Shown: positions 51,860-62,929 of the stretch, in pieces
Layout of the letters: each line of letters begins with the position of its first letter
How positions within the stretch are numbered: position 1 is the first letter of the stretch
Assembly: GCF_014647835.1 (NCBI RefSeq)
Contig: NZ_BMPY01000005.1
Location: 62,001 to 126,000, forward strand
Direction: 5' to 3'
Source of the DNA: Microbispora rosea subsp. aerata
GTDB lineage: Bacteria; Actinomycetota; Actinomycetes; Streptosporangiales; Streptosporangiaceae
Length of the DNA stretch: 64,000 nt
Translations under genes and position numbers: made by a program
Notes under the pieces: model-generated
Seen by the model: the letters and a program-made list of their open reading frames with translations, nothing else
What the model was told of the DNA's origin: nothing
The model's database searches: none

Positions 51860-52506
51860 CCACGACCATCGACGTCCTCGACGCCAGCGGCGCCAAGACG
51901 GGGACCGTCGACCTCCCCGAGGAGGTCTTCGGCGCCAAGGTCAACGTCCCGCTGATCCACCAGGTGGTCGTCGCCCAGCTCGCCGCGCGCCGGCAGGGCA
52001 CCCACGCCACCAAGACCCGCGGCGACGTCTCCGGCGGCGGTAAGAAGCCGTACCGGCAGAAGGGCACCGGCCGCGCCCGCCAGGGTTCGACCCGCGCTCC
52101 GCAGTTCACCGGTGGTGGCACCGTCCACGGTCCGCAGCCGCGCTCGTACGCGCAGCGGACGCCCAAGAAGATGAAGGCGGCTGCCCTCAAGGGCGCGCTG
52201 TCCGACCGCGCCAGCGGCGGGCGCGTCCACGTGGTGAGCAGCCTGGTCACGGGTGACACGCCCAAGACCAAGGCCGCTCTGCAGGCGCTGCGCAAGATCA
52301 CGCAGGCCCGGAGCGTTCTCGTCGTGGTCGACGAGAACGACGAGCTGACCTGGCTCAGCCTGCGCAACGCGCCCGAGGTCCACCTGCTGGACGCGGGGCA
52401 GCTCAACACCTACGACGTGCTGTGCCACGACGACGTGGTCTTCACCCGTGAGGCCTACGACCAGGTCGTGGCCCGGCTGGCGAAGAGCGGGAAGGAAGAG
52501 GCCTGA
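51856..52506 (+). CDS. rplD: 50S ribosomal protein L4
   Basis: The 216-residue protein lines the exit tunnel with a loop containing [19 protein letters not shown], the macrolide-related region. The GTG start overlaps the rplC stop by four bases, and the stop overlaps the rplW start by one base. In some bacteria L4 represses the S10 operon; no leader for that was recognised here. Confidence 0.97.
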   Translation: MTTTIDVLDASGAKTGTVDLPEEVFGAKVNVPLIHQVVVAQLAARRQGTHATKTRGDVSGGGKKPYRQKGTGRARQGSTRAPQFTGGGTVHGPQPRSYAQRTPKKMKAAALKGALSDRASGGRVHVVSSLVTGDTPKTKAALQALRKITQARSVLVVVDENDELTWLSLRNAPEVHLLDAGQLNTYDVLCHDDVVFTREAYDQVVARLAKSGKEEA

Positions 52507-52808
52507 TGCAGAAGATCGCCGACCCGCGCGACATCATCCTCAAGCCGATTGTCTCCGAGAAGAGCTACGGCCTGATCGATGAGCACAACAAGTACACGTT
52601 CCTGGTGCGCAAGGGTGCCAACAAGACGCAGGTGAAGATCGCCGTCGAGCAGATCTTCGGCGTCAAGGTGACCGGCGTGAACACGATCAACCGCCAGGGC
52701 AAGCGCAAGCGGACCCGGCACGGCTACGGCCAGCGCCCGGCGACCAAGCGTGCGATCGTGAGCCTGGCCGAGGGCGACCGGATCGACATCTTCGGCCAGA
52801 TCGGCTAG
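52506..52808 (+). CDS. rplW: 50S ribosomal protein L23
   Basis: The 100-residue protein sits at the tunnel exit and binds trigger factor and SRP. It has [15 protein letters not shown] and [19 protein letters not shown]. The ATG overlaps the rplD stop by one base. A 129-base gap with GC-rich inverted segments separates it from rplB. Confidence 0.97.
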   Translation: MQKIADPRDIILKPIVSEKSYGLIDEHNKYTFLVRKGANKTQVKIAVEQIFGVKVTGVNTINRQGKRKRTRHGYGQRPATKRAIVSLAEGDRIDIFGQIG

Positions 52809-52937
52809 CACCTGCCGCAGCGGGGAGAGGGGCCCCTCGCCGTCGCGCGAGGGACTCGCCCCACCGAGAAAGCACCGGGGGGACCGCCGTGAGGCGGACC
52901 CCGACCGGTACGAACCGACGAAGGATGAACGAAAGAG

Positions 52938-53774
52938 ATGGGCATCCGTAAGTACAAGCCGACGACTCCGGGTCGTCGCGGCGCGAGCGTCTCGGACTTC
53001 GCCGAGATCACGCGCAGCACGCCGGAGAAGTCGCTGCTTGCCCCCCTGCACAGCAAGGGCGGCCGTAACGTCCACGGCCGGGTGACCGCCCGGCACCAGG
53101 GAGGCGGGCACAAGCGCGCCTACCGGATCATCGACTTCCGCCGCCACGACAAGGACGGGATCCCGGCCAAGGTCGCGCACATCGAGTACGACCCGAACCG
53201 CACCTCCCGCATCGCGCTGCTGCACTACGCCGACGGCGAGAAGCGCTACATCATCGCGCCGGTCGGCCTCAAGCAGGGGGACCAGGTCGAGAACGGCCCC
53301 CAGGCCGACATCAAGCCGGGCAACTGCCTGCCGCTGCGCAACATCCCGACCGGTACCTTCATCCACGCCGTGGAGCTGCGTCCCGGTGGCGGCGCCAAGC
53401 TCGGCCGCAGCGCCGGCGCGCAGATCCAGCTGCTCGCCAAGGAGGGCATGTACGCCACGCTGCGCATGCCGTCCGGAGAAATGCGTCAGGTCGACGTGCG
53501 CTGCCGGGCCTCGGTCGGCCAGGTGGGCAACGCCGAGCAGGCCAACATCAGCATCGGCAAGGCCGGCCGCAACCGCTGGAAGGGCAAGCGCCCCACGGTC
53601 CGCGGTGTCGCCATGAACCCGGTCGACCACCCGCACGGTGGTGGTGAGGGCAAGACCTCCGGTGGTCGTCACCCGGTCAACCCGAAGGGTAAGCCGGAAG
53701 GCCGCACCCGCAAGCCGAACAAGCCCAGCGACCGGCTGATCATCCGTCGTCGGAGCAAGAGGAAGAAGCGGTAG
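52938..53774 (+). CDS. rplB: 50S ribosomal protein L2
   Basis: The 278-residue protein supports peptidyl-transferase assembly. It begins [14 protein letters not shown] and has the [16 protein letters not shown] signature with the conserved histidine, then a basic tail. GAAAGAG precedes the ATG. Confidence 0.98.
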   Translation: MGIRKYKPTTPGRRGASVSDFAEITRSTPEKSLLAPLHSKGGRNVHGRVTARHQGGGHKRAYRIIDFRRHDKDGIPAKVAHIEYDPNRTSRIALLHYADGEKRYIIAPVGLKQGDQVENGPQADIKPGNCLPLRNIPTGTFIHAVELRPGGGAKLGRSAGAQIQLLAKEGMYATLRMPSGEMRQVDVRCRASVGQVGNAEQANISIGKAGRNRWKGKRPTVRGVAMNPVDHPHGGGEGKTSGGRHPVNPKGKPEGRTRKPNKPSDRLIIRRRSKRKKR

Positions 53775-53785
53775 GAGCAGCCGAA

Positions 53786-54064
53786 ATGCCACGTAGCCTT
53801 AAGAAGGGTCCCTTCGTGGACGATCACCTTCAGAAGAAGGTGGACGCCCAGAACGAGAAGGGCACCAAGAACGTCATCAAGACGTGGTCGCGGCGCTCCA
53901 TGATCGTGCCCGACATGATCGGCCACACGATCGCCGTGCACGACGGCCGCAAGCACGTCCCGGTGTTCATCACCGAGGCGATGATCGGTCACAAGCTCGG
54001 TGAGTTCGCCCCCACGCGGACGTTCCGCAGCCACGTCAAGGAAGACCGCCGCAGCCGGCGGTAA
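53786..54064 (+). CDS. rpsS: 30S ribosomal protein S19
   Basis: The 92-residue protein forms a dimer with S13 in the 30S head. It has [15 protein letters not shown] and HNGRK-like [18 protein letters not shown] lies before the ATG, eleven bases after rplB. Confidence 0.98.
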   Translation: MPRSLKKGPFVDDHLQKKVDAQNEKGTKNVIKTWSRRSMIVPDMIGHTIAVHDGRKHVPVFITEAMIGHKLGEFAPTRTFRSHVKEDRRSRR

Positions 54065-54097
54065 GCGCCTTCGAGCAAGCAGTTAGAGGAGAAAGCG

Positions 54098-54451
54098 ATG
54101 GAAGCCAGGGCACAGGCGCGGTATGTGCGCCACACGCCCCGGAAGGCCCGCCGCGTGGTGGACCTCATTCGCGGGCTGCCCGCTTCGGAGGCGCAGGCCG
54201 TGCTGCAGTTCGCTCCCCAGGCGGCGAGCGAGACCGTCTACAAGGTGCTCTCGAGCGCGATCGCGAACGCTGAGCACAACTTCAAGCTCGACCGGGACAC
54301 GCTCTTCGTGAGCCGGGCGTGGGTCGACGAGGGCCCGACGCTCAAGCGCTTCCGCCCGCGTGCCCAGGGTCGTGCCTATCGGATCAACAAGCGGACCAGC
54401 CACATCACTGTGATCGTGGAGTCCCGCGAGCCGAAGGGAAGGACCCGCTAG
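54098..54451 (+). CDS. rplV: 50S ribosomal protein L22
   Basis: The 117-residue protein lines the exit tunnel. It has the [20 protein letters not shown] start and [19 protein letters not shown] near the end. AGAGGAGA precedes the ATG. Its stop shares one base with the rpsC start. Confidence 0.98.
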   Translation: MEARAQARYVRHTPRKARRVVDLIRGLPASEAQAVLQFAPQAASETVYKVLSSAIANAEHNFKLDRDTLFVSRAWVDEGPTLKRFRPRAQGRAYRINKRTSHITVIVESREPKGRTR

Positions 54452-55290
54452 TGGGCCAGAAGGTTAACCCGCACGGGTTCCGCCTCGGCATCACGACCGA
54501 CTTCAAGAGCCGGTGGTACGCCGACAAGCTGTACAAGTCGTACGTCGCCGAGGACGTCGCGATCCGTCGCATGCTGCAGAAGGGCATGGAGCGGGCCGGC
54601 ATCTCCAAGGTCGAGATCGAGCGTACGACCGACCGTGTGCAGGTCGACATCCACACCGCCCGGCCGGGCATCGTCATCGGCCGCCGCGGCGCCGAGGCTG
54701 ACCGCATCCGCGGTGATCTGGAGAAGCTGACCAAGAAGCAGGTTCAGCTGAACATCCTCGAGGTGAAGAACCCCGAGATCGACGCGCAGCTCGTCGCGCA
54801 GGGCGTGGCCGAGCAGCTGTCCAGCCGCGTCTCGTTCCGCCGGGCCATGCGCAAGGCCATGCAGTCCGCGATGAAGAGCGGGGCCAAGGGCATCCGTGTC
54901 CAGTGCTCCGGCCGTCTCGGCGGCGCCGAGATGTCCCGCTCGGAGTTCTACCGCGAGGGCCGCGTGCCCCTGCACACGCTCCGTGCGGACGTGGACTTCG
55001 GCTTCTACGAGGCCCGCACCACCTTCGGCCGCATCGGCGTGAAGGTGTGGATCTACAAGGGCGAGGCCCCGACCAGCCGTTCCGAGCGGGAGGCGGCCGC
55101 GGCCGGCGCCCGCGCGGGCCAGCGTCGTGACGACCGTCGCGGCGGCGCGGGCGAGCGTCCCCGCCGTGGTGGCGACCGTCCCCGTCGTGGCGGCGCAGGC
55201 CGTACCGACCGTGCACCCAGGACCGAGGCGGCCGCGCAGGCCGCCCCCGAGACCGGCCCGGCGGAGCAGCCGGGTGCTGAAGGGAGCTGA
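54451..55290 (+). CDS. rpsC: 30S ribosomal protein S3
   Basis: The 279-residue protein binds mRNA at the entry channel. A type II KH domain contains [16 protein letters not shown]. The C-terminus is a long Arg/Gly/Ala tail ([14 protein letters not shown]) beyond the usual core, as seen in actinomycetes. The GTG start overlaps the last base of rplV. Confidence 0.98.
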   Translation: MGQKVNPHGFRLGITTDFKSRWYADKLYKSYVAEDVAIRRMLQKGMERAGISKVEIERTTDRVQVDIHTARPGIVIGRRGAEADRIRGDLEKLTKKQVQLNILEVKNPEIDAQLVAQGVAEQLSSRVSFRRAMRKAMQSAMKSGAKGIRVQCSGRLGGAEMSRSEFYREGRVPLHTLRADVDFGFYEARTTFGRIGVKVWIYKGEAPTSRSEREAAAAGARAGQRRDDRRGGAGERPRRGGDRPRRGGAGRTDRAPRTEAAAQAAPETGPAEQPGAEGS

Positions 55291-55292
55291 CC

Positions 55293-55712
55293 ATGCTGAT
55301 CCCGCGCAGGGTCAAGCACCGTAAGCAGCACCGGCCCGACCGCAGCGGCGCCGCCAAGGGCGGCACCCGGGTCGTGTTCGGCGAGTTCGGCATCCAGGCG
55401 CTTGAGCACTCCTACGTGACCAACCGCCAGATCGAGGCCGCGCGTATCGCCATGACCCGGCACATCCGCCGTGGCGGCAAGGTGTGGATCAACATCTTCC
55501 CGGACCGTCCCCTGACGAAGAAGCCGGCCGAGACCCGCATGGGTTCCGGTAAGGGCTCTCCGGAGTGGTGGGTCGCCAATGTCAAGCCCGGCCGCGTCAT
55601 GTTCGAGCTGTCCGGTGTCGCCGAGCCCGTGGCCCGCGAGGCCATGCGGCGCGCCATGCACAAGCTCCCCATGAAGTGCCGTTTCGTCAAGCGTGAAGTG
55701 GGTGAGGCGTGA
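55293..55712 (+). CDS. rplP: 50S ribosomal protein L16
   Basis: The 139-residue protein helps place tRNA at the A and P sites. It has [34 protein letters not shown] and [23 protein letters not shown] lies before the ATG. The stop overlaps the rpmC start. Confidence 0.98.
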   Translation: MLIPRRVKHRKQHRPDRSGAAKGGTRVVFGEFGIQALEHSYVTNRQIEAARIAMTRHIRRGGKVWINIFPDRPLTKKPAETRMGSGKGSPEWWVANVKPGRVMFELSGVAEPVAREAMRRAMHKLPMKCRFVKREVGEA

Positions 55713-55948
55713 TGGCTAAGGGTCTGACCGCCGCGGAGCTGCGACTGGAGGACCAGGAGGTCCTGGTCCAGAAGCTGAAGGAAGCCAAGGAGGAGCTGTT
55801 CAACCTCCGCTTCCAGGCGGCGACGGGGCAGCTGGAGAGCCACGGACGGCTGCGCGCCGTCCGCCGCGAGATCGCCCGCATCTACACCGTGATGCGCGAG
55901 CGCGAGCTCGGGATCGTCACGGTCGAGAAGGAGCCGAGCGATGTCTGA
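55712..55948 (+). CDS. rpmC: 50S ribosomal protein L29
   Basis: The 78-residue two-helix protein sits near the tunnel exit. It has [21 protein letters not shown] split by short loops and RRVREIARI-like [14 protein letters not shown]. The ATG overlaps the rplP stop, and the end overlaps rpsQ by eight bases. Confidence 0.97.
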   Translation: MAKGLTAAELRLEDQEVLVQKLKEAKEELFNLRFQAATGQLESHGRLRAVRREIARIYTVMRERELGIVTVEKEPSDV

Positions 55949-56240
55949 AGCAACCGAGACCCCGACCGCTGAGACGGCGAAGGGGACCCAGCGGAACTAC
56001 CGCAAGGTGCGCGAGGGTCTGGTCGTCAGCGACAAGATGGACAAGACCGTCGTCGTCGCCGTCGAGGACCGCGTCAAGCACCCGCTGTACGGCAAGGTCA
56101 TCCGCCGTACGACGAAGTACAAGGCCCACGACGAGCAGAACGCCTGCGGCGTCGGCGACCGCGTCCTCCTGATGGAGACTCGGCCGCTGTCGGCCACCAA
56201 GCGGTGGCGGGTCGTCGAGATCCTCGAGAAGGCCAAGTAA
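55941..56240 (+). CDS. rpsQ: 30S ribosomal protein S17
   Basis: The 99-residue OB-fold protein binds 16S rRNA early in assembly. It has an acidic N-terminal extension of about 20 residues, [18 protein letters not shown] and [19 protein letters not shown]. It starts inside the end of rpmC. A 190-base gap with GC-rich inverted segments follows. Confidence 0.97.
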   Translation: MSEATETPTAETAKGTQRNYRKVREGLVVSDKMDKTVVVAVEDRVKHPLYGKVIRRTTKYKAHDEQNACGVGDRVLLMETRPLSATKRWRVVEILEKAK

Positions 56241-56430
56241 CCTCACATAGACGCGCCTCGTGGGGGGTGGGAGACCGCCCCCCATGACGGTGTCCAAGGG
56301 GCGGAGCCGGCCGTCGGCTCCGTCCGCCAGCGGCGGCGGTCGTACGGCTGTCGCCGAGGGAAAAAGACCACATCAGGTTCGGCCAGGCTCACCGTGAGGG
56401 TGAGAACCGGCACGACATTCAGGAGTAGAC

Positions 56431-56799
56431 GTGATCCAGCAGGAGTCGCGGCTCAAGGTCGCCGACAACACGGGTGCCAAGGAACTTCTGTGCATCCGCG
56501 TGCTCGGCGGCTCGGGTCGGCGCTACGCGGGAATCGGCGATGTCATCGTGGGCACGGTGAAGGACGCCATTCCCGGCGGGGGCGTTAAGAAAGGCGACGT
56601 TGTCAAGGCTGTCGTGGTGCGCACCGTGAAGGAGCGCCGCCGCCCCGACGGCTCCTACATCCGCTTCGACGAGAACGCCGCGGTCATCATCAAGGACAGC
56701 GGCGACCCTCGGGGCACCCGCATCTTCGGCCCGGTGGGCCGCGAACTGCGCGACAAGAAGTTCATGCGCATCATCTCGCTCGCGCCGGAGGTGTTGTGA
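56431..56799 (+). CDS. rplN: 50S ribosomal protein L14
   Basis: The 122-residue protein lies at the subunit interface. It starts [18 protein letters not shown] and contains [20 protein letters not shown]. The GTG start has CAGGAG upstream. The stop overlaps the rplX start by one base. Confidence 0.98.
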   Translation: MIQQESRLKVADNTGAKELLCIRVLGGSGRRYAGIGDVIVGTVKDAIPGGGVKKGDVVKAVVVRTVKERRRPDGSYIRFDENAAVIIKDSGDPRGTRIFGPVGRELRDKKFMRIISLAPEVL

Positions 56800-57107
56800 T
56801 GCCGAAGCTGCACGTGAAGAAGGGCGACCTCGTCCAGGTCATCGCCGGCAAGGACAAGGGCGCCAAGGGCCGGATCATCGCCGCCTACCCGCGCGAGGAG
56901 CGCGTGGTGGTCGAGGGCGTCAACATGATCAAGAAGCACTCCAAGGTCACCAACCAGGGCCCGCGCGGCGCCAAGGAAGGCGGCGTGCAGACCATGGAGG
57001 CTCCCATCCACGTGAGCAACGTCAAGAAGCTCAAGGATGACGAGAAGAAGCCCGAGAAGAAGGCCGCCGAGAAGGGCGACGCCGAGGCGACGGGTGAGGA
57101 CAGCTGA
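56799..57107 (+). CDS. rplX: 50S ribosomal protein L24
   Basis: The 102-residue KOW protein starts 50S assembly. It has [21 protein letters not shown] and a charged tail of about 25 residues. It overlaps both neighbours by one base. Confidence 0.97.
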   Translation: MPKLHVKKGDLVQVIAGKDKGAKGRIIAAYPREERVVVEGVNMIKKHSKVTNQGPRGAKEGGVQTMEAPIHVSNVKKLKDDEKKPEKKAAEKGDAEATGEDS

Positions 57108-57676
57108 TGACCGCCACGACTGAAGAGCGCATCGTTCCCCGCCTCAAGCAGCGCTACCGCGAGGAGATCGTCGCGAAGCTGCGCGAGGAGTTCGGCATCC
57201 AGAACATCATGCAGGTGCCCACGATCACCAAGATCAAGGTGAACATGGGTGTCGGTGAGGCCGCCCGCGACTCGAAGCTCATCGAGGGCGCGGTGCGCGA
57301 CCTGACCGCGATCACCGGCCAGAAGCCGGCCGTCGCCCGCGCCCGCAAGTCCATCGCGCAGTTCAAGCTGCGTGAGGGCATGCCGATCGGCGCGCACGTG
57401 ACGCTGCGCGGCGACCGCATGTGGGAGTTCCTCGACCGCCTGCTGTCCCTGGCGCTGCCGCGCATCCGGGACTTCCGCGGTCTGTCGCCGAAGCAGTTCG
57501 ACGGCAACGGCAACTACACCTTCGGCCTCACCGAGCAGGTCATGTTCCACGAGGTCGACCAGGACAAGGTGGACCGGCAGCGGGGCATGGACATCACGAT
57601 CGTGACCACCGCGAAGAACGACGAGCAGGGCCGGGCGCTGCTGAGGCACCTCGGTTTCCCCTTCAAGGAAGCGTGA
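57107..57676 (+). CDS. rplE: 50S ribosomal protein L5
   Basis: The 189-residue protein holds 5S rRNA and contacts P-site tRNA. It has [37 protein letters not shown] and [19 protein letters not shown]. The ATG shares a base with the rplX stop. Confidence 0.98.
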   Translation: MTATTEERIVPRLKQRYREEIVAKLREEFGIQNIMQVPTITKIKVNMGVGEAARDSKLIEGAVRDLTAITGQKPAVARARKSIAQFKLREGMPIGAHVTLRGDRMWEFLDRLLSLALPRIRDFRGLSPKQFDGNGNYTFGLTEQVMFHEVDQDKVDRQRGMDITIVTTAKNDEQGRALLRHLGFPFKEA

Positions 57677-57720
57677 GCAGCCGTGGTCGTGGCTGAGGAT
57701 CGGAACAAGGAGACCTGATC

Positions 57721-57906
57721 ATGGCGAAGACGTCGCTGAAGGTCAAGGCAGCGCGCAAGCAGAAGTTCGCGGTCCGGGCGTACACTCGGTGCTCCCGTTG
57801 CGGCCGTCCCCGCGCTGTCTACCGCAAGTTCGGGCTGTGCCGCGTGTGCTTCCGTGAGATGGCGCACCGGGGCGAGCTGCCCGGCATCACCAAGTCGAGC
57901 TGGTAA
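57721..57906 (+). CDS. rpsZ: 30S ribosomal protein S14 type Z
   Basis: The 61-residue protein is the zinc-containing form of S14, with C24, C27, C40 and C43 in CSRCGRP and LCRVCFRE. The zinc form can be replaced by a zinc-free paralogue in zinc shortage in some actinobacteria; no such paralogue is in this window. AAGGAGA precedes the ATG. Confidence 0.98.
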   Translation: MAKTSLKVKAARKQKFAVRAYTRCSRCGRPRAVYRKFGLCRVCFREMAHRGELPGITKSSW

Positions 57907-58017
57907 GCCCCCACGGGCCAGCCGTTTAGAAGTCATATCAACCGGGCGCTGGTCGCAGCGCCCACGACCACACCGAAGGTCCCATCGGGGAAACCGCGGT
58001 GAGGAAGGCCACCGGCC

Positions 58018-58416
58018 ATGACGATGACCGACCCGATCGCAGACATGCTGACGCGTCTGCGCAACGCCAACGCGGCCTATCACGACACCGTGAGCATGCC
58101 TTACTCCAAGATCAAGGCACACATCGCGGAGATCCTCCAGCAGGAGGGTTACATCCAGGGCTGGAGCGTCGAGGACGCCAAGGTTGGCAAGAACCTCGTG
58201 CTGGAGCTGAAGTTCGGCCCCAGCCGTGAGCGTGCCATCGCCGGCCTGCGGCGGGTGTCGAAGCCCGGTCTGCGGGTCTATGCAAAGAAGGACAACCTGC
58301 CCCGCGTGCTGGGCGGCCTGGGCGTCGCGATCATCTCGACGTCCGGCGGCCTGATGACGGACCGGCAGGCGAGCAAGCGTGGAGTGGGCGGGGAAGTCCT
58401 CGCCTACGTCTGGTAA
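58018..58416 (+). CDS. rpsH: 30S ribosomal protein S8
   Basis: The 132-residue protein binds 16S rRNA and represses the spc operon in several bacteria. It has [16 protein letters not shown] and the C-terminal [20 protein letters not shown] signature. ATG codons at 58018 and 58024 are both possible; GAGGAAGG lies upstream. Confidence 0.98.
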   Translation: MTMTDPIADMLTRLRNANAAYHDTVSMPYSKIKAHIAEILQQEGYIQGWSVEDAKVGKNLVLELKFGPSRERAIAGLRRVSKPGLRVYAKKDNLPRVLGGLGVAIISTSGGLMTDRQASKRGVGGEVLAYVW

Positions 58417-58434
58417 CGAGGGGAGGCACTCAGC

Positions 58435-58977
58435 ATGTCGCGAATCGGACGGCTGCCCATCCCCGTACCGGCGGGTGTCGACATCACGATCGACGGCCGG
58501 GAAGTCCAGGTCAAGGGGCCCAAGGGCACGCTCACTCACACGGTCGCCGAGCCCATCGAGGTCTCGCGCGCGGAGGACGGCAGCATCACCGTCACCCGCC
58601 CGAGCGACGAGAACCGGGTCCGGGCGCTGCACGGCCTGTCCCGCACGCTCATCGCCAACATGGTCGCGGGCGTCACGCAGGGCTTCACCAAGACGCTGGA
58701 GATCGTCGGCGTCGGTTACCGCGTCCAGGCCAAGGGCCCGACGGAGCTTGAGTTCTCGCTGGGCTTCAGCCACCCGGTGATCGTCAAGGCCCCGGAGGGC
58801 ATCAGCTTCCGCGTCGAGCGGCCGACCCTGTTCCACGTGGACGGCATCGACAAGCAGAAGGTCGGCGAGGTCGCCGCCAACATCAGGAAGCTGCGCAAGC
58901 CGGACCCGTACAAGGGCAAGGGCGTGCGCTACCAGGGCGAGGTAGTGCGCCGCAAGGCTGGAAAGGCTGGTAAGTAG
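58435..58977 (+). CDS. rplF: 50S ribosomal protein L6
   Basis: The 180-residue protein has two related domains and contacts the sarcin-ricin loop. It begins [19 protein letters not shown] and has [10 protein letters not shown] and [28 protein letters not shown]-type sequence precedes the ATG. Confidence 0.98.
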   Translation: MSRIGRLPIPVPAGVDITIDGREVQVKGPKGTLTHTVAEPIEVSRAEDGSITVTRPSDENRVRALHGLSRTLIANMVAGVTQGFTKTLEIVGVGYRVQAKGPTELEFSLGFSHPVIVKAPEGISFRVERPTLFHVDGIDKQKVGEVAANIRKLRKPDPYKGKGVRYQGEVVRRKAGKAGK

Positions 58978-58979
58978 GC

Positions 58980-59363
58980 ATGGCTGGAAAGGCTGCGTTC
59001 GGCAAGCACACGGCCGCCCGCACGGTCGCCCGGGCCCGCCGGCACCGCCGTGTCCGCAAGAACGTCTTCGGTACGCCCGAGCGTCCGCGTCTGGTCGTCA
59101 ACCGGTCCACGCGTCACCTGTTCGTGCAGATCGTCGACGACACCCGTGGGCACACGCTGGTGAGCGCCTCCACCATGGACGCCTCCCTGCGCAACGCCGA
59201 GGGTGACAAGACCGAGAAGGCGAAGAAGGTCGGCGAGCTTCTCGCTCAGCGGGCCAAGAGCGCCGGGATCACCGCCGTCGTGTTCGACCGTGGTGGCAAC
59301 CGCTACGCGGGGCGCATCGCCGCTCTCGCGGACAGCGCCCGTGAAGGCGGGCTGGAGTTCTGA
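58980..59363 (+). CDS. rplR: 50S ribosomal protein L18
   Basis: The 127-residue protein binds 5S rRNA. It has [20 protein letters not shown] and [19 protein letters not shown]. The ATG follows the rplF stop by two bases, and GGAAAGGC upstream acts as ribosome binding site. Confidence 0.98.
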   Translation: MAGKAAFGKHTAARTVARARRHRRVRKNVFGTPERPRLVVNRSTRHLFVQIVDDTRGHTLVSASTMDASLRNAEGDKTEKAKKVGELLAQRAKSAGITAVVFDRGGNRYAGRIAALADSAREGGLEF

Positions 59364-59427
59364 TGGCTCCGGTCCGGGGGTCGCGATCGACGGCCCGTCC
59401 CAAGAGCAACGAGAAGAGGAACCACTG

Positions 59428-60060
59428 ATGGCTGCAGCTCCGCGTCGCGGTGCAGGCGGCGGTGGCGAGCGGCGTGACCGTCGTGAGGACCGCCGCGGTG
59501 GCGCCGCAGACAAGGGCGTCTCGTACATCGAGCGCGTCGTAAAGATCAACCGAGTGGCCAAGGTCGTCCAGGGCGGTCGGCGCTTCAGCTTCACCGCGCT
59601 GGTCATCGTGGGCGACGGCAACGGTCTCGTCGGGGTCGGCTACGGCAAGGCCAAGGAGGTGCCCGCGGCGATCGCCAAGGGCGTCGAGGAGGCCAAGAAG
59701 CACTTCTTCAAGGTGCCGCGCATCCAGGGCACCATCCCGCACCCGGTGCAGGGCGAGGACGCCGCCGGCGTCGTCCTCCTGCGTCCGGCGTCGCCCGGTA
59801 CGGGTGTCATCGCGGGTGGTCCGGTGCGCGCCGTCCTGGAGTGCGCCGGGATCCACGACGTGCTGTCCAAGTCGCTCGGCTCGGACAACCCGATCAACAT
59901 CGTGCACGCCACCGTGGCGGCTCTGAAGAGCCTCAGCAGGCCCGAGGAGATCGCCGCCCGCCGTGGCCTGCCGATCGAGGATGTCGCGCCCAAGGCGATG
60001 CTGAGGGCCCGCGCCGAGGGCCTCGCCGAGGCGGCGGCGGCCGCGAAGGCGGTGAGCTGA
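59428..60060 (+). CDS. rpsE: 30S ribosomal protein S5
   Basis: The 210-residue protein affects decoding accuracy. An Arg/Gly-rich N-terminal extension of about 30 residues is followed by [20 protein letters not shown] and [28 protein letters not shown] lies before the ATG; the longer frame has no such site. Confidence 0.98.
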   Translation: MAAAPRRGAGGGGERRDRREDRRGGAADKGVSYIERVVKINRVAKVVQGGRRFSFTALVIVGDGNGLVGVGYGKAKEVPAAIAKGVEEAKKHFFKVPRIQGTIPHPVQGEDAAGVVLLRPASPGTGVIAGGPVRAVLECAGIHDVLSKSLGSDNPINIVHATVAALKSLSRPEEIAARRGLPIEDVAPKAMLRARAEGLAEAAAAAKAVS

Positions 60061-60062
60061 CG

Positions 60063-60245
60063 ATGGCACGACTGAAGATCACTCAGATCCGGTCCAAGAT
60101 CGGCGGCCAGCAGAACCAGCGTGACTCGCTGCGTTCGCTCGGCCTGAAGCGAATCGGCGACGTCGTCGTCAAGGAGGACCGCCCGGAGATCCGGGGCATG
60201 GTCGCCAAGGTGTCGCACCTCGTCGAGGTTGAGGAGGTCGACTAG
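60063..60245 (+). CDS. rpmD: 50S ribosomal protein L30
   Basis: The 60-residue protein has [20 protein letters not shown] and [16 protein letters not shown]. It starts two bases after rpsE and ends two bases before rplO. Confidence 0.97.
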   Translation: MARLKITQIRSKIGGQQNQRDSLRSLGLKRIGDVVVKEDRPEIRGMVAKVSHLVEVEEVD

Positions 60246-60247
60246 TC

Positions 60248-60703
60248 ATGACCGAGAACGCTCCGCTCAAGATCCACGACCTCCGTCCGGCCCCCGGCGC
60301 CAACAAGGCCAAGATCCGCAAGGGTCGTGGCGAGGGCTCCAAGGGCAAGACGGCCGGCCGTGGCACCAAGGGCACCAAGGCCCGTACCTCGGTGATGCCG
60401 GGCTTCGAGGGCGGCCAGATTCCGCTTCAGCGGCGGCTGCCGAAGCTGAAGGGCTTCTCCAACGCCCTGTTCAAGACGACCTACCAGGTCGTCAACCTGG
60501 ACAGGCTCGGGGAGCTCTTCCCCCAGGGCGGCGACGTCACGATCGACGACCTGGTGGCCAAGGGCGCGGTCCGTAAGAACCAGCCCGTGAAGGTGCTGGG
60601 CACCGGCGAGATCTCCGTGGCGTTGAACGTGCAGGCGCACGCTTTCTCCGCCAGCGCGAAGGAGAAGATCGCCGCGGCCGGCGGCTCGGTTTCCGAGCTT
60701 TAG
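60248..60703 (+). CDS. rplO: 50S ribosomal protein L15
   Basis: The 151-residue protein has the basic loop [20 protein letters not shown] and the [19 protein letters not shown] signature. It is the last ribosomal gene before secY in this window. A hairpin follows. Confidence 0.98.
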   Translation: MTENAPLKIHDLRPAPGANKAKIRKGRGEGSKGKTAGRGTKGTKARTSVMPGFEGGQIPLQRRLPKLKGFSNALFKTTYQVVNLDRLGELFPQGGDVTIDDLVAKGAVRKNQPVKVLGTGEISVALNVQAHAFSASAKEKIAAAGGSVSEL

Positions 60704-60719
60704 GCATCACGTTCTGCGA

Positions 60720-60750
60720 GGCGCGGAGGTTCACTATGAGCCTCCGCGCC
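60720..60750 (+). other. hairpin between rplO and secY
   Basis: GGCGCGGAGG and CCTCCGCGCC are exact arms around an 11-base loop. There is no T tract, so it may lower rather than end read-through into secY or stabilise the rplO mRNA end. Confidence 0.55.
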
Positions 60751-60818
60751 CGTAGTGCGTTAGAGTTCGCCTGGCACGGGGCGTACCCGTGTACGACCAA
60801 GCACCCTGGCAGGAAGAC

Positions 60819-60890
60819 ATGTCGATGGACGCCTTGCGGGCCATCGCCGACCGTTACCGCGTCACTGGCGCGCAGGAGGGACCGTGCTGA
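60819..60890 (+). CDS. possible 23-residue leader peptide overlapping the secY start
   Basis: An ATG with AGGAAG upstream opens a frame reading MSMDALRAIADRYRVTGAQE then GPC and TGA. The stop overlaps the secY GTG by seven bases, and the secY ribosome binding site (GGAGGG) lies inside this frame. The peptide could couple secY translation to an upstream ribosome. It has no recognised relative and may be chance. Confidence 0.4.
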   Translation: MSMDALRAIADRYRVTGAQEGPC

Positions 60891-62191
60891 CCGCGATTAC
60901 CCGGGCGTTCCGGACGCCGGACCTGCGCAAGAAACTGCTCTTCACACTGGGCATCATCGTGCTGTTCCGGCTTGGCTCGGTGCTTCCCACACCGGGCGTC
61001 AACGCCCAGAACGTGGCCCTGTGTCTGGAGGAGGCCCAGGCGGGAGACGCTGCCAACATCTACGGGATGGTGCAGCTCTTCAGCGGCGGCGCCCTGTTGA
61101 AACTTTCAGTGTTCGCGCTCGGCATCATGCCGTATATCACCGCGAGCATCATCCTGCAGCTGTTGACGGTGGTGATCCCGCGGCTGGAGGCCCTCAAGAA
61201 GGAGGGCCAGGCGGGCACGGCGAAGATCACCCAGTACACCCGTTACCTGACCATCGGCCTGGCGGTGCTTCAGTCGACGGCCTTCGTCGCACTGGCCCGC
61301 AGCGGGCAGCTCTTCCAGAACTGCAACCGGGAGATCCTGCTTAGCCAGGACATCTTCCCGCTGGTCACCATGGTCATCACGATGACCGCCGGTACCGCGG
61401 TGATCATGTGGCTGGGCGAGCTGGTGACCGACCGCGGCATCGGCAACGGCATGTCGATCCTGATCTTCACTCAGGTCATCGCGGTGTTCCCGTCCGAGCT
61501 GGTGAACATCTACCGCCAGAGCCCGTTCAAGTTCGTGATCGTGATGATCGTCGGCGTCGTGATGATCGGCGTCGTCGTCTTCATCGAGCAGGCGCAGCGC
61601 CGCATCCCGGTGCAGTACGCCAAGCGGATGGTGGGCCGCCGGATGTACGGCGGCACCTCGACCTACATCCCGCTCAAGGTGAACCAGGCCGGCATCATCC
61701 CGGTCATCTTCGCCTCGTCGCTGCTGTACCTGCCGCAGCTCCTGGTCACGATGTTCGGCAACACCGACAAGCCCAACGTGGTGATCGACTGGCTGGCCCG
61801 CAACCTCGTCAGGGGCGACGAGCCGGTCTATGTGGTCACGTTCTTCCTGCTGATCATCTTCTTCACGTACTTCTACGTGTCCATCACTTTCAACCCCCCT
61901 GAAGTGGCCGACAACATGAAGAAGTACGGTGGGTTCATCCCGGGCATCCGCCCGGGCCGGCCGACCGCTGAGTACTTGAGCTACGTGCTCAACAGGCTCA
62001 CGGCCGCCGGCGCTCCGTATCTGGGTGTGATCTCGCTCATCCCGATCATCGCGCTGGCGGTGGCCGGTGCGAGCCAGAACTTCCCGTTCGGAGGGACCAG
62101 CATTCTGATCATGGTTGGTGTTGGTCTGGACACGGTCAAGCAGATCGAGAGCCAGCTTCAGCAGCGCAACTACGAGGGCTTCCTGAGATAG
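60884..62191 (+). CDS. secY: preprotein translocase subunit SecY
   Basis: The 435-residue protein is the channel of the Sec system, with ten predicted membrane helices. It has the plug-region sequence after [40 protein letters not shown], and the cytoplasmic loop [22 protein letters not shown] that binds SecA and the ribosome. GGAGGG lies before the GTG. The stop shares one base with the adk start. Confidence 0.98.
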   Translation: MLTAITRAFRTPDLRKKLLFTLGIIVLFRLGSVLPTPGVNAQNVALCLEEAQAGDAANIYGMVQLFSGGALLKLSVFALGIMPYITASIILQLLTVVIPRLEALKKEGQAGTAKITQYTRYLTIGLAVLQSTAFVALARSGQLFQNCNREILLSQDIFPLVTMVITMTAGTAVIMWLGELVTDRGIGNGMSILIFTQVIAVFPSELVNIYRQSPFKFVIVMIVGVVMIGVVVFIEQAQRRIPVQYAKRMVGRRMYGGTSTYIPLKVNQAGIIPVIFASSLLYLPQLLVTMFGNTDKPNVVIDWLARNLVRGDEPVYVVTFFLLIIFFTYFYVSITFNPPEVADNMKKYGGFIPGIRPGRPTAEYLSYVLNRLTAAGAPYLGVISLIPIIALAVAGASQNFPFGGTSILIMVGVGLDTVKQIESQLQQRNYEGFLR

Positions 62192-62844
62192 TGCGCGTCG
62201 TCCTGGTAGGGCCCCCCGGAGCGGGTAAGGGGACGCAGGCCCAGTTCATCGCTTCGCACCTGTCGATCCCGAAAATCTCGACAGGCGACATCTTCCGTGC
62301 CAACGTGTCCGGCGGCACGGAACTCGGCAAGCTCGCCAAGGAGTACATGGACCGCGGCGACCTGGTCCCCGACGAGGTGACCGTGGCCATGGTCCGCGAC
62401 CGGCTGTCGGAGGACGACGCGCAGGAGGGCTTCCTCCTGGACGGCTTCCCCCGCAACGTGCCCCAGGCCGAGGTCCTGAAGAAGATGCTGGCCGAGTTCG
62501 GCACAGCGCTCGACGTGGTCCTCAACCTGGTCGTCGACGACGACGAGGTCGTACGCCGCCTGGCGGGCCGCCGCACCTGCCGCTCCTGCGGCAAGGTCTG
62601 GCACGTGGTGTTCGATCCGCCCGCCGTGGAGGGCGTCTGCGACGCCTGCGGCGGGGAGCTCTTCCAGCGGGACGACGACCGCGAGGAGACCATCCGGCGC
62701 CGCCTGGAGGTTTACCAGGAGCAGACGGCGCCGCTGATCTCGTTCTACGCCGGCGAGGGCATCCTGCAGGAGATCGACGCGACCGGTGCGGTCGAGGAGG
62801 TCACCCAGAGGGCCATGTCGGCGCTGCGGCGGTTCGCTGACTGA
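62191..62844 (+). CDS. adk: adenylate kinase
   Basis: The 217-residue enzyme interconverts ATP plus AMP with two ADP. P-loop GPPGAGKGT covers residues 7-15, and FLLDGFPRN is the NMP-binding signature. The LID domain is the long form with a zinc knuckle (C130, C133, C150, C153). The GTG start overlaps the secY stop by one base, a conserved secY-adk-map order. Confidence 0.98.
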   Translation: MRVVLVGPPGAGKGTQAQFIASHLSIPKISTGDIFRANVSGGTELGKLAKEYMDRGDLVPDEVTVAMVRDRLSEDDAQEGFLLDGFPRNVPQAEVLKKMLAEFGTALDVVLNLVVDDDEVVRRLAGRRTCRSCGKVWHVVFDPPAVEGVCDACGGELFQRDDDREETIRRRLEVYQEQTAPLISFYAGEGILQEIDATGAVEEVTQRAMSALRRFAD

Positions 62845-62929
62845 TTCATTGCCCAAGCCCGGAACGCCACTCCGCTCCATGGGGTGGCGTTCAGGCTTAT
62901 ATGGGACAATTCGAGAGGGGGTGCGCTAC

